64,000 bases of DNA from Boswellia sacra (GCA_013180625.2 SNVD02006879.1:62001-126000); one strand, 5' to 3'; positions 21,361 to 33,488 are shown, numbered from the stretch's first letter. Program-made: numbers and translations. Notes: generated by a model from the letters alone, not told the origin.

Positions 21361-23340
21361 TCTCTATTTGCTGGTTTGCTTCGTTTTTGTTTACTTTCTT
21401 TTTAGTGTGTTTATTTGAGATTTTTCATGTCATTTCTTTTGAGTTTTTTTTTTCAGGTTATTTATTTCACCCCAGGTAATATTTTCTAATCTTGGCTTTT
21501 AGAGTGGTGGCTTAAAAAGTTCAAGTTCTCTTGAAACGCATTCTGGATTTCTTTAATCCATAATGGCTGAATAAGGAGGCTAACTTCTAAACTTTTTAGA
21601 CCCATTCTAACTGACTTGTTTTGTTTGCTGATTTGTTGGACTTTATTATTTTCTGAGTAAGTTTAGTTTTATGTAATTTAGAGTTGTTATGTGTTTTTGT
21701 CTTTATCAGTTTAGATTCGAAAAAAACAATTGTGGAAAAACCTGAGAATGACAGAATATGGGGTTTCTTAACTCTTGAAACGCATTCTCTCTCAATAAAT
21801 CTGTAGTTTGTTTATTTCATGTTGTTTGAAGTGTCTTGTTTCTTGTTTTGTTCTTTCATAATAAGGGTATATAGGCTGGAAACCTTAAGTCTGCGGGCTA
21901 CTGGTCCTAAGGATTGTTGAAATATACAATCTTGACTCAGGTGTAACAACGCCACGTACCTCTTTTCTTGCATTTTGTGGGTCGATGATAAGATAATGAT
22001 TGAATTAAGAATAACTCTTGGAAAATGATAAATGATGCATGGATCTGTGTGCTTGAAATGTTTATTGGTTTTCGCTTTGCTTTTGATTCCTTGCGCAACA
22101 TTGAGCACTGAGCTATTATCACTGAGTTATTTGTTCACTTAGAGAAAGTTTATGTAATTTAAATGTTTCTTCAGATTTCAATGAATTCTAGAACTTGTTT
22201 GATGGTCACTCGAGGCGAAATCCTAGACTGTGCAACATTGGGGAAATGATTTAGGCCATCTTTGGACCGTTTGAGCCTTAATAGCCAACCTTGACTGAAA
22301 TTGATCCCTAGTTACCCCTTTGAGCCTTTGTAAGCCTTTTTCTTTGTTAACTCACTAAAAGATTTCCTAACCTCAAATGAATTTGTTCCAAACAGTTTAT
22401 CCCTTACCTATGAGCATGTAGATCATTCACAATTAAATTTTGAGCTATGTTCGGTTTTGGGAAGTTAGAGGAGGTTGGGATGTGTCATGAGCAATGCAAG
22501 TGAGTTCTATTGTGTTTGTAAAAAAAAAAGAAAAAAAGAAAAAAAAACCAATATGTACTTATCGTCCACGTACTTACACATTGAGGACAATGTGTTGTTT
22601 AAGTGTGGGGGAGGGGAAGTGTAATAAAAAAAAAAAAAAAAGAAGAAAAAAAAGAACAAAAAGAAGAAGAATAAGAGATCTATACCCTTAAGTGTTCTTA
22701 AAAAGAATGAAACAACAAAGTGTGGGGGTGTAGTTTTCTTTTGTTTTCTGCAAAAAAAAAAAAAAAAGATTGAGTGTTCTAAATAAGTTTGGGGGAGTAA
22801 CCTGCTGAATTGAAATGAAGTTGTGTTATAGGGTTGAGCTCTACACAGTCTTGAATAATTTATGTGTTTGTGGGTGATTTGAGCCAAATTATTATCCTTT
22901 ATCATACCTTCACCCAAGCCAAACGTTACAAGCTTAATAAAGTCCTACTTGATCCTTGGTGTTGTGCATGTCTACATTAGTGGAGAGTGACTTGAAAAGC
23001 AGGCCTATGGAGTTCATTTATACACACATCTTCAATATTAAATATGATTCATTTTTATGCATAAACTCATTCGGGTTACAAGTGATTAGGTGAGAATGGC
23101 TCTACACACACACACTTGAGGAATTGAAGTGAAGCGAAACTAATCCTTGAGATGAAATTCTTGATCAAGTGCATTATTTTGAAGTTTTCCTTGGGTTATA
23201 ATTAAGTACAATCTTTGAGGCCTATTTGCAAGATGAAGCATTTGTGTGTTTTAATTTTTTGTTGATTCTGTTTCGGTTTAGTTTTATTTCATATTATCAT
23301 AGTTGCTCGAGGACTAGCAAAGTCTAAGTGTGGGGGAATT
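21361..23340 (+). other. 3' untranslated region and polypurine tract of element B
   Basis: No coding signal. It holds several GTGTGGGGG purine tracts (about 22598, 22718, 22788), A-rich runs (22520-22550, 22625-22660, 22752-22767), and finally the polypurine tract TGTGGGGGAATT (23329-23340) next to the 3' LTR. Such extended G-rich regions before the LTR are typical of Athila-lineage elements. The tract primes plus-strand DNA synthesis. Confidence 0.75.
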
Positions 23341-24754
23341 TGATAAGTGTCTATTTATATATCATTTTCATATCAATTCGTCCATGTTTCTTTGCTATAT
23401 TCCTTGGTATTTTTATGTTTTTGTGTGGTTTTGATGTTTGTAGGAGTTTTGGAGCAACTTGCACAAAAATGGAGTAAAACCCTTCATTTTCACCTCTGCT
23501 AGTCAACTATCTTCTCGGATTTAATTGTATTGATATACAATGAACCCGATGACATATTATATACCGTTGGAAAGCTCTCGAAGTCTATTTTCTGGAGAAA
23601 TTTACGGTTTATAAATCCATTCAGTGTACCAAAAGTTGTAATCAAAACAGTGTGAGAAGTATAGAAATGTAATTCCACAAATCACTGTAGCATGTATAAT
23701 ACGGGACACGGTAGCTGGTTACTGTAGCAGAGTATTTAAACACATTTTAGGGTTTTATTTTTAGAACTTGAAGGGGGGAGAATGTGGTGGAGGCTGTAGC
23801 TCTGGAATTCTTTCATCTCCTGGAGTTCTTGAAGGAGAAAGAAAGCTTGGAAAGAGGAAGAACTACAATCCAAAGAGAATTACATCAAATTTGCTAAGTT
23901 TTTCCCTTCCCTTTCATTTTCTGGAATGTCTCCATGTTGTATTGTATTTACCACGTTCTTAAACATGTGTAACTGAATCTGAATTGGTTGAGGGTGATTT
24001 CAAAGCCCCTGATATGGTTTTTGTAAGTTGATTGTGCAAGAAGTTGTTATCCAATTCTCTAATTGAAGTTGCTTGTATTTTCCCATATCTAATGCTTATG
24101 ATTGCTTGCTGGATTGTATTTGGAATGGCCAACTGAATATAATCTGGTTGTTGTCTATTGCTAGACTAGAAATCTTGATCCGTAATTGTCTTGAATTTCT
24201 AATCCTTAGTAGCAAAATTGTGATCAGAGATTGCAATTGGAGAATACAACCTAAGTTAAATAATCCGAGCTTGTGTGTTTATTGCTTAGATCAACCTATC
24301 TTTCTTATCGTAATGCATCCATTGAATTAAATTTAGAGAGCTTGTTCTAGGTTGTTTAATGGATAGAGATTAAATAAAGAGCCTGTTTTATTTAACAACA
24401 AAGTAAGGAAAGATTGGGATAACAGAGCTTGTTGTTATCTACGGTTGATAATTTCAATGGTGTAATTGGATGACAATTCTACAATTAATTCGCAAATCCA
24501 TATCTTGTGGTAGAGAAGGATCCCTTAACCAGGTTTCTCTCATTGATTTTTCAATCTGTTTAAATTTGCATTGTGTTATTCTTTGCTTGCATTAATATTT
24601 CATCTAGTTAATCAATCAACAAAACCCCCCTCATTTAGTTTATTGTTGCTTTCGAATAACAAATTCAATTAGAATCAATCCTCATGGGAACGATATCTTA
24701 CTCATCACTTTATTACTTGTGCGACTAGTATACTTGCTAGTTTCGAACGCATCA
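23341..24754 (+). repeat. 3' LTR of element B
   Basis: Begins TGATAAGTGT right after the polypurine tract and ends GAACGCATCA, followed by the duplication GCTTT. Near-identical to 15605-17016. Confidence 0.95.
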
Positions 24755-25265
24755 GCTTTCTTAAATAGGGATTTATAGGAAGATGTATATATAACTTAGC
24801 CAGTAGGTTTTGTTGATATCTCTAGATCAGATTATGTCTGCAAACTTCATAAATCTTTGTATGGATTGAAGCAGGCTCTTAGAGCCTGATTTGACAAAAG
24901 CTCTACTTCAGTGGGAGTTTTGTGCATCTTTAGCTGACACTAGTCTGTTCATCTACAAGAATAAAGACACAATGAATCTGTTACTAGTCCATGTTGATGA
25001 TATTTTAATCAGAGGTAGTGATACTGCTAAGCTGTAATAGGTTATCTCTGACATAAACAAAAAGTTTTCACTAAAAAGTCTTGGTGCAGTTCACTACTTC
25101 TTAGGATTTGCGATTAAAAGAAGTAAAGATGCTCTCCTGCTTACTCAAAACAAGTATGCTTGAGATTTGTTGAAGAGATGTGGAATGATAAAAGCCAAAG
25201 GAATTCAAACACAAATGGTTGCAAATATAAAACTATTAATAAATGATAGTGAACCTTTTGAGCAA
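24755..25265 (+). pseudogene. Copia C1 reverse transcriptase, middle part
   Basis: Continues the RT from the break at 15604: PVGFVDISRSDYVCKLHKSL and YGLKQAL, then the catalytic box LLVHVDDILI near 24985-25015, KFSLKSLGAVHYFLGF, and LLLTQNKYA. Stops and a frameshift interrupt it (for example near 24795, 24885 and 25036). Ends at EPFEQ, where the solo LTR is inserted. Confidence 0.88.
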
Positions 25266-26882
25266 TGATAAACGCATGAAAGTGCACTGTTAAGCATAAA
25301 TAATTAATGTTAATTGGTCAATATTATAAAACTTTTATGATATTTTAGCATAATTATTTTGCTTATGCCTTTTTTATATTTGTTTCATTTCTTTTGCATT
25401 TTCTTTAGTCTTTATCTTGAAATAAAGTGTTGTCCCTAAATTGTGACTAATGGAAATCATTTTGCAGGATTATAAAATGGACATAACTCTCAATCTATGG
25501 ATCAAAATGAAGAGATTCTTAAACCTGGAGCAACATGACTCAATCTTACACAAAGTTGAAGAACAATCAAAAGCCCAAATCCAACATTTGATGGGCCGAA
25601 ATTGAGACACAAGAAAACCAAATTGTAGTTGTTGCTCAGCCCAACCCATGTCCGGTATTTGGGCCATATCTCAGCCAATACTTGTCCAAATTGCTTGAAT
25701 CCAGTGGCCATGGAAAGCTAAGACATAATTCTACAACTTTCATGTTTACCAGAAAGCCCAATTCGATCAGTTTGGTGGTCAAAAATCTGCTACAAGTTGG
25801 TGGAATGTTTGGTGGCTGAAAATGTGGAAGGTTTGGTGGAAAGTTGACCAATGTTCGGTATTTGGACCATATCTCAGAGAATACTTGTCCAAATTGCATG
25901 AATCCGGTGGCTATGGAAAGCTGAGACAAAATTCTACAACTTTCATGTTTACCACAAAGCTCAATTCAATCAATTTGAAAGTCAAAAACGTGCTGCAAGT
26001 TGATAAAAAGTTTGGTAGACGAAAATGTGGAAGAATTGGTAGAAAGTTTGGTATAATAGTTCCATTTCATCACCTATATAAGGACAACTTGAGGAGTTGA
26101 ATGAGGAAGGCTGAGAATTTCATTATATCATTGTGTATTACAATTCTCTCTTGTATTTCTCTTTACAAATGATGGGAATGAATTGTAAGTTAGGCTAGAA
26201 CTCTTGGTAAGGCTAGAGATGAAATTATATGTGTAGTTTGTCTACTTCTCCACTTTGATTCTTCCTCAAGGGCTATAAAGTATGTATGTTTGTTATGTTT
26301 TAAACTCTTTCTCATCTTGTGATTTCTTTTTAAATCCAGAAATTATACTTCTCAATTTCATATAAATTCAGTCATGCTTTCTTTATGTGATTCGTGTTGA
26401 ATTATAATTGTTACTGGTAGTTTCGTTTTATGAGTTAATCTTTTACTGCAATATTGTCATGTGATATATTGTCGCTCTTGGATAACTTGTAAGGATGAAT
26501 GTTGTTGATAAATATTACTTGTAAAGAGTTTATGCATATCAAATACATGTGTTTATTAATTGTGCTATACTATACATATTTTCCGATTGATTGTTTGGGA
26601 TGTGAAACTTTCAATTGAGTTATAATTGTTGAATCAAAGTGGGGATTAGATTTACAAAACATATAAATGATTCTCGATGCCTTACCTCTTAATTACGATC
26701 GATTGTTTTCAATTATTAAATATTGTAATATCTTTAGAACCAATCACTTTAAAGTTAAATTTTACATCTTTGTTATCTTTTTAATATTTTTGTTTTACCA
26801 ACCTATTTTGTCGAAAGCCTCCTTGTGGATACGACACCTCAACTTATACTACAATAACCGCGGTATATTTTGGGCGTAATCA
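25266..26882 (+). repeat. Solo LTR (gypsy-like) inserted in Copia C1
   Basis: 1,617 bp, begins TGATAAACGC and ends GGGCGTAATCA, flanked by AGCAA at 25261-25265 and 26883-26887. No internal coding region exists, so two LTRs recombined and left one. An internal tandem duplication of about 203 bp (about 25646-25848 and 25849-26050) is visible, including repeated CCATATCTCAG and TTCTACAACTTTCATG words. Orientation is judged from the LTR-end wording. Confidence 0.88.
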
Positions 26883-26887
26883 AGCAA

Positions 26888-27590
26888 CCATCAGTATATA
26901 GAAGTGTAGTGGGGGCTTTGTAGTATTTGGTTATGTCAAAGCCTGAAATTTCTTTTGTTGTAAATAACCTCAATCAGTTTCTGCAATCACCTACAATGTT
27001 GTAATGGCAAGCATTCAAAAGACTATTGGGATATGTTAAAGAAACAATTCATTATGGTATGGAATTCAAGTCTCTGCAATCATTTGTGTCAACTGGAATT
27101 AGTGATGTTGAGTGGGCAAGCTCAATTGATGATAGGAAATCCACTTCAAGACAATGAGCATATTTTGGAGGAAATTTAATATACTGATCAGCGAAAAAAC
27201 AGAAGGCTGTTGCAAGGTCTTCCACTAAGTCTGAGTATTGAGCTTTATCTCAAGCTGCTATTGAAGTAATATTGTTACAAAGCTTGCTGGTAGAATTGAA
27301 TTTTAAGCTAGATGAAGTGCCTATAGTTTGGTATGATAATAAAGGAGCAGAATCACTTGCTACAAATTATGTCTCCATGCTCGAACTAAACACATAAAGG
27401 TGGATGCGCATTTTATCAGAGAAAAAATTATGTCCAAGTAGTTGAATGTTAAGTATATTCCTACAGAACTTCAAGTTGCTGATATCATGACTAAATCATT
27501 AGCTTAAAACAAGTTAGAAGGTTTTAGAGACAAGCTAAATGTTATTTCCTGTAGCAAGTTTACTGATCAACAAACATTTAAACTTGGAGG
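26888..27590 (+). pseudogene. Copia C1 RNase H region
   Basis: Encodes YRSVVGALQYLVMSKPEISF, SDVEWASSIDDRKSTS (RNase H Asp), SSTKSEY (Glu) and YDNKGAESLATN, with several stops, then ends in the purine-rich AACTTGGAGG before the LTR. RNase H removes the RNA strand during reverse transcription. Inactive. Confidence 0.85.
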
Positions 27591-27857
27591 TGTTAAGGAA
27601 GTATTTACTATACTGGTGTAGAGTGTAAGCTACATTAAATATTTTGTTACTTACATAGAGTATAGTGTAAGCTTGTTGCCGCCAGCTTAGCTAATGAGTT
27701 TGTTGGAGCTCCAGTTAAGTATAAGAAGTTAGTTATAGAACATGCTTGAATATTTATAAATAGTGTAGATTGAATCTTCTATCAATTAATGAAAATAAGA
27801 ATTTTCTAGAATATTCATTTCCTCTCTATCTTTAGTTTTCTAAGTGTAATTTACATC
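27591..27857 (+). repeat. 3' LTR of Copia C1
   Basis: Starts TGTTAAGGAAG after a purine tract and includes a TATA-like TATTTATAAATAG at about 27750. It appears to end near TTTACATCA at 27857. The 5' partner is missing, so the right edge is approximate. Confidence 0.6.
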
Positions 27858-28594
27858 AATTTATATAGAAAAATATTAAGTTTAGCATTATTGTATTTTT
27901 AATATCAATTTAAGAACTTAATTACCGATGGATTATAGTAAACAAATGACCATGAGTCAATATAGATATAATTATAAGCTTTCAACTTTCAATAGTCCAA
28001 CCTTGTTTTAAAGTTTATTAAATTCATCGAAAATATTTTTTCGACAAATAAATATAAGAATGATATTGCATATATAAACCATTTATATAAACTCATTTCA
28101 CATGATTAAATAATTGTCACACCATCAATATTAATTAATGTATTAGTTCGTAAAATTCATTCTTTCAATCATATCAATTTGTATAAATATGCAAACGATT
28201 TATACGAGCAATATTTTTATAACATAAATATGATTATTATTAGGCCAAATATTGAAAGAAAAGTTCTATTTAAAAATATCAAATTATGCCCCAAGAAATT
28301 TTTGCACTTCTTCTGGATGCGTCTAATCAAACAAGGACGTTGAATGCTAATTTTTGTAACATTTCATTTTTGTTGGGCTCAGATGTTGGGCCAACTCAAT
28401 TCCTTAAGTCTCAATTTTTAGTTGTTCACGAATCCTTTTTTAATTGAGATTGTTAATTAATTAGTTAGGGGAAATTTTTAATTAATTACTTAGGGTAATA
28501 ATTAAGATTAATGATGTATTATTTTATTTTTAATTGCATTTTTTTCAAATATGTAGTTAACAACCTTTGATTACACAGTCCCAAAAACTCCTTT
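27858..28594. other. AT-rich spacer
   Basis: No coding, repeat or structural signal beyond high AT content. Confidence 0.5.
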
Positions 28595-28599
28595 CACCT

Positions 28600-28826
28600 T
28601 AAAAGAGTTTAGAGAAACTGAAGAATATTATTCTGTGTGTTTTCATTAGCTTGTTTATGGTCTTTATATACAACAACTGTAGCAATCAAATCCTTGATTT
28701 CAATCCTATAATTGTGGACAAATCAAAGGAATAAAATCATAATTTAATACAATGGAATCACATGTATACAGGAAATCAATCTCAGATATTTAGCATTTGA
28801 TTGCTTCCTAAGATTGCTCTCTATTA
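28600..28826 (-). repeat. 3' LTR of Copia C2
   Basis: Matches 33261-33483 with scattered substitutions and small indels. On the minus strand the purine-rich ACAGGGGCT lies just before it, at about 28827-28835. Confidence 0.92.
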
Positions 28827-28829
28827 AGC

Positions 28830-29856
28830 CCCTGTAAGATTGGGCTTCTTTCATGAAGACCAAGCTTGGAATGATGATAAAGAAACGACTTGTGGGCAAG
28901 AGGTTTAGTGAGAGAATCAGCCAACTGGTCATTAGAGTGAACATGAGTAACCCATAAACGATTACTGAGCACTTGATCACGAACAAAGTGAAAGTCAATG
29001 GCAATATGTTTCATGCGAGAATGGAAGACAGGATTTTGACACACATATGTGGCACCAATATTATCACAATAGATCGTTGGAGTGGAGTGCAACTAAACTT
29101 TTAATTCTTGAAGAAGATTTGTAATCCAATTTAACTCAGCTACTGTAGATGTAATGGCTCGATATTCAGCCTCTGGTGAAGAACAAGCAATTGTCCTTTG
29201 CTTTTTGGAGTGCCAACTAATTGGATTTCCACCAAGGAAAATAACATATGCAGAAGTGGACATGCGATCATCAAGATTTCCTACCCAATCAGAATCAGTA
29301 AAGGCATGAAGACTAGAAAATGATTGTTTTTGAAGTAAAAGTCCAAGATGACTGGTTCCTTTGAGATAGCACAAAAGCCGTTTAACTGCAGACTAATGAA
29401 TTGAGGAAGGGCAATGCATAAACTAAAAAAGTTTATTAACAGAAATAGGATTTCAGGACGGGTGAAAGACAGATATTGCAAAGAACCAATAACTTGATGA
29501 TATTGTGTTTCATTTGTTGCAGGGCTGCCATCATGAAGCTTGAGTGCAGCAGTGGGAGAAAGAGGCGTGACAACTGCATTGGCTTTATGCATTTTATGTT
29601 TCAATAAAAGATCATTGATATACTGTTGCCAAGATAGAAACAAACCATGTGGAATATAAGTGGCCTCAATGCCAAGAAAATAACTAAGGGTTCCAAGATC
29701 TTTAAGTGAGAACTGTTTAGCCATAGTTTTTATAAATAGCTCGATGGAAGAGTGATGGTTTCCTGTGATGATAATGTTGTCAACATACACCAACAAATAT
29801 ATAAGAATTTGGCCACGAGAAAAAATAAAGAGAGAGCTATCGGATTTTGAATTCAT
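28830..29856 (-). pseudogene. Copia C2 reverse transcriptase (C-terminal part) and RNase H
   Basis: 29856-29281 encodes LLVYVDNIIITG, where the catalytic YVDD reads YVDN, then KDLGTLSYFLGIEATYIPHG and YHQVIGSLQYLSFTRPEI before a frameshift. 29374-28830 encodes MCYLKGTSHLGLLLQ, TDSDWVGNLDDRMSTSAYVI, SSPEAEYRAI, YCDNIGATYV and HVHSNDQLADSLTKPL, the RNase H core and tail in order. The Asp-to-Asn change in the RT active site would abolish polymerisation. Confidence 0.9.
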
Positions 29857-30982
29857 GAAACCATGAAGAAGTAGAAAGATTTCAACTCATGATACCAAGC
29901 TCTCGGTGCTTGACGAAGACCATAAATTGCTTTTCATAGTTTGCACACATGATGAGGAAACTGTTGATTTACAAATCCTGGTGGTTGTTGCATGAAGACA
30001 TCATCTGAAAGTGAGCCCTGCAAAAAAGAATTATTCACATCCAATTGTCGTAATTGCTATTTTGTTGAGATAGCTAGACTTAAGATTATCGTCGGCTTGA
30101 CAACTGGACTAAATGTATAAGTAAAATCAACACCATGTCTTTGATGAAACCCTTTGGCAACAAGACGAGCTTTATAACGTGCAACTGATCCATCTAGGTT
30201 TCGCTTAATCTTAAATATCCATTTACACCCAGCAATATTTTGTGTGTGGTGGGAGGGAACAAAGGTCCAGGTTGAATTTTTTATGAGTGCATCATATTTT
30301 TCACTCGTGGCTTTACACCAATGAGCAAATTTTTGAGCTTGCTAGTAGGTAGTAGGTTCAAAGTTATTGAAGGAAGTTGAAATGTGGTGTGAAGGTCAAG
30401 AATTTTACAGGGTTTGAAGAAATTGTGTTTTCAGCGAGTGACCATTTGAGGTTCAGATAAAGGATTATGATTCAATGAGGTAGGAGAGTGTATACGTACC
30501 TGTGAAGGACTAGAGGACGTGGCATCATTAGTAGAGGTCGTGGAAGGCGATTGCATAGAATGAGTGGTCTTCGTGTCATCGCTAGACTCAAGAGCATATG
30601 GAGAAGAAGTTGAATGTAGGGAACAAGTGGATTGTGTTGAGTGAGTATCTTCCAAAATAGTCAAAGTATTAATAGGAAGGTGTGAAGTGGAGAAAGGAAA
30701 GTCAAGTGAAGATATGTTTCTAGAACTAGAAGGAATGAGGTACCATTTTGACAAGGAATCATTGGTAGAATGAGAATCAGATAGAGACATATGTTGAAAA
30801 GGAAAAGTAGACTCTATAAATTTGACATGGCGAGAAATAAAACACTTGTTCGTGGAAGGATCTAGGCAAATATATGAGTTGTGAGTGAGGGAGTAAGCAA
30901 GAAACACGCAAGGTTTGGATTTGAGTTCAAGTTTATAAGAGGTGTAGGGACGGAGCCATGGATAACATAAGCAACCAAACAC
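29857..30982 (-). pseudogene. Copia C2 integrase C-terminus, linker and RT N-terminal part
   Basis: 30982-30431 encodes FGCLCYPWLRPYTSYKLE and YICLDPSTNKCFISRHVKF, the segment after Copia integrase, then a Ser/Thr-rich linker. 30430-29857 carries RT N-terminal wording in broken frames ([16 protein letters not shown] and QQPPGFVN-type segments on the minus strand), with several frameshifts and no long open stretch. Confidence 0.8.
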
Positions 30983-31100
30983 TTTAAGTTTGTGGTAATT
31001 TGGGTGCTTATTAAAAAGCTTTTCAAATGCTGATTGAAATTTTCAGGATTGGAGTGGGCAACCTATTAGTAAGATAAGTAGCAGCTTGACATGCAAAAGA

Positions 31101-32015
31101 CTAAAATTTTAGTGGTAAGGAAGCTTGGTGAAGAAGAGCGAGACCAGTCTCGACTATGTGGCGATGTTTGCGTTCTGTTGAGCCTACTAATTGAGGGGTG
31201 TAAGGTGGTGATTTAAGATGTTGAATACCAAAGTTGGGTAGTTGGTGCGCCAAGCCTTGATATTCACCACCTCTATCAGAGTATATGGTTTTAATGGTGG
31301 TTTGGAAGAAATTTTCAACTAATTTTTTGTAACGAAAGAAAATAGAAAAAATATCAGATTTTTGTCTCATTGGAAAAAACCAAGTATATTTAGTAAAATA
31401 ATCAACAAAGATAACATAATATCGAAAATTGTCAAAAGAATTTATTGGCGATGGTCCCCATACATCTGTATATATAATTTCTAAAGGACAATTACATGAC
31501 ACAGATGAAAGACCAAAAGGAAGTTTGTGACTTTTGTTACAAAGACAGGAGTCACAATGAGATTTGACAAAATGAGACAAGGGAAAAGAGCAATTGGACA
31601 TTACTTTTTGTTGAACTAACATAGACGGGTGGCCAAGATGACGATGCCAAATATCAGATGAGACAACAGTAGTGGTTGCGAAGGTAGTAGGATGAGAGCT
31701 CTGAGGTGATGATGATGACGATGGCCACTCATATATGTTGTCCTTACTCCGGCCTCGAACCAAGAATGCCCCCGTGCTCAAATCCTTCACAATAAGAGAG
31801 TTAGGAAAGAATTCAATTGATACACTATTTTGTTTACAAAATTGAGATACAGATAGAAGATTCTTTTTAATATTAGGTGCACACAAAACATTGTTCAGTG
31901 TAAAGCAAATATTTGAAGAATTAAGCTTGGTAGAATCGATATGAGAAATAGGAATACCATTACCGTCCCCAACCATGATATGTTCATTACCAGCATATTT
32001 TGAGTGGACAAACAA
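31101..32015 (-). pseudogene. Copia C2 GAG-pre-integrase and integrase core
   Basis: Encodes IWHRHLGHPSMLVQQKV with SHCDSCLCNKSHKLPF (the HHCC zinc domain). The core Asp residues lie in EIIYTDVWGPSP and KTIYSDRGGEYQG, and Glu in GSTERKHRHIVETG, so the DDE set is present. It would insert element cDNA. The frame ends early near 31101, before the FGCLCYPW segment, which is separated by a frame change. Confidence 0.9.
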
Positions 32016-33245
32016 GTTTCGTAAGTCGGATGTAATATGGTGAGAAGTCTACGAGCCAATTCCTATTGTTGTCAGATTGATCAAAGGCCGTGAAATTCGC
32101 TTGAGGCCAGCTAGGAGTATATGTGGACTTCGGACGTGAACGACACACCTTGGTAATGTGACCAATCTTATCACATAGTTGGCACATTGGTTTTGAATAT
32201 CCAGAGTTGAAGTTTGGCCTCCATGATTGTTGAGGAGAGTGATGAAGGCTGTTACCATTATGATAAAAATTGTTGCCATTGTGTGAGGAATAAGGAGAGC
32301 AAATTTGAGAACGGAAAGGCTGATTATTACTTGAATTTCCTTGAAATTGTTGATTATTGTTGGAATTTCTGTGAAATTGTTTATTGCCATAGATATTGAG
32401 CCCACGATTATTGGTGTGGTTCCTATATCCGCTTTTATTTTTGTTGCTGGTTTGCTGGTTGAACTGTGCTGTAATTGGAGGATCAATCTTCTTTGCTTCT
32501 TCACGCTTCAAAAATGTTTCATAATCTAAGAGCTTATCATGAAGCTCTTCATGGCAATTTCTCGAGTGCGTATTGCAGCACTTAATTCTTTATATTCATT
32601 GCCAAGCCCATTGAGTATATGAACAACAATTTTAGCATCAATGAGTGGATGATCTATCAAGGCTAAATCATCAATCAGACCTTTGATATTTTGCATATAT
32701 TCAGAAATCATGATACCCTCCTTTGAAGTTTCCATCAATGTGGAAAGTAATGTTAGCATCCGAGTTTGAGATCTATTTGCAAAAGTAGTTTCAAGTTTCT
32801 TCCATGCTTCAATAGAGGTGGTGCAAGAAGAAATAAGTGAAGCAATATTACCAACAAGAGGAGCTTGAATAGCTTGCAATATGAGCCGATCTTGATGGAG
32901 CCAAAATTTATGAGTAGGATTTGGTGAAGACTCTATTTCTCCTGATTTTACCATGGTTTCCAGTGGGCATGGATGTGATCCATCAATGTAACCAAGCAAA
33001 TCATAGCCAAACAGAAGGTTAGAGAACTGTGATCTCCAAGAGGCATAGTTTCCTCCTTTAGAGAGTTTGAATGGAATTTGTGATGCTGTGTTGATTGAGA
33101 TGAGTAAAGGGGAGATAGAACTATTATTATTTCCAGTTGACACCACAACAGTGAGTTCAGAGGTTGAGGATGAAGAAGAGGAAGACATTTTGAGTGAAAA
33201 AAGAAAGAATAAGGAAGATGAGGATCTTTTGTGCTTTGAGAGCAC
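31987..33245 (-). pseudogene. Copia C2 gag with CCHC knuckle and protease remnant
   Basis: 33245-32526 encodes a Copia-type gag (PFKLSKGGNYASWRSQFSNL, LLGYIDGSHPCP, WKKLETTFANRSQTRM, HILNGLGNEYKELSAAIRTR). After a frameshift near 32520 the second part (32511-31987) is Asn-rich and carries the knuckle CQLCDKIGHITKVC (C-x2-C-x4-H-x4-C). Then comes NWLVDFSPYYI, where the protease D-S-G is destroyed. The usual start is probably the internal MSSSSSSS rather than the first codon of the frame. Confidence 0.88.
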
Positions 33246-33260
33246 TTGGCTCTGATACCA
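33242..33260 (-). promoter_or_regulatory. Primer binding site of Copia C2
   Basis: On the minus strand TGGTATCAGAGCC follows directly after the 5' LTR, the standard initiator tRNA-Met primer site of plant Copia elements. Confidence 0.9.
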
Positions 33261-33483
33261 TAAAAGAGTTTAGAGAAACTGAAGAATATTATTCTGTGTG
33301 TTTTCATTAGCTCGTGTATGGTCTTTATAAACAACTGCAGCAATCAAATCCTTGATTTCAGTCCTATAATTGTAGACAAATCAAAGAATAAAATCGTAAT
33401 TTAATACAATGAAGTCACACATATACAGGAAATCAATCACAGATATTTAGCCTTTGATTCCTTCCTAAGATTGCTCTCTATTA
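33261..33483 (-). repeat. 5' LTR of Copia C2
   Basis: Pairs with 28600-28826. Adjacent to the primer site on one side and the duplication CACCT on the other. Confidence 0.92.
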
Positions 33484-33488
33484 CACCT

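Larger units (their letters stand above)
15605..24754 (+). mobile_element. Athila-type element B, non-autonomous, with both LTRs
   Basis: 9,150 bp flanked by a perfect 5-bp duplication GCTTT (15600-15604 and 24755-24759). LTRs are 1,412 and 1,414 bp, start TGATAAG, end GCATCA, and differ at about 22 sites by my count (roughly 1.5%), so it is young. The order is 5' LTR, primer site, partial gag, protease, large pol deletion, ORF3, repeats, LOG copy, long untranslated region, polypurine tract, 3' LTR. It is nested in the Copia C1 RT. RT, RNase H and integrase are missing, so mobilisation would need proteins from a relative such as element A. Confidence 0.93.
14749..27857 (+). mobile_element. 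Copia retrotransposon C1, old, split by two later insertions
   Basis: Copia coding sequence appears in three pieces that join in order: 14749-15604, 24755-25265 and 26883-27590, then a 3' LTR. The gaps are element B (duplication GCTTT) and a solo LTR (duplication AGCAA). Removing each insertion with one copy of its duplication restores Copia wording (NAFLNG; EPFEQ followed by YRSVVG). The 5' half (gag, protease, integrase core, 5' LTR) is missing, with the break exactly at the CACTA-like end at 14748. Many stops show it was dead or dying before being split. Confidence 0.9.
28600..33483 (-). mobile_element. Copia retrotransposon C2, near-complete, with TA...TA LTR ends
   Basis: 4,884 bp flanked by the 5-bp duplication CACCT (28595-28599 and 33484-33488). 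LTRs are 227 bp (28600-28826) and 223 bp (33261-33483). Read on the minus strand they begin TAATAGAGAG and end CTCTTTTA, not TG...CA. Leftwards: primer site, gag, zinc knuckle, protease remnant, integrase, RT, RNase H, purine tract. Integrase before RT defines Copia. Several frameshifts and the damaged protease mean it is no longer autonomous. Confidence 0.93.

Noticed and set aside
22507..22917. A 136-codon minus-strand open frame
   Set aside because: Long Phe runs come from A-rich tracts in the element B untranslated region.
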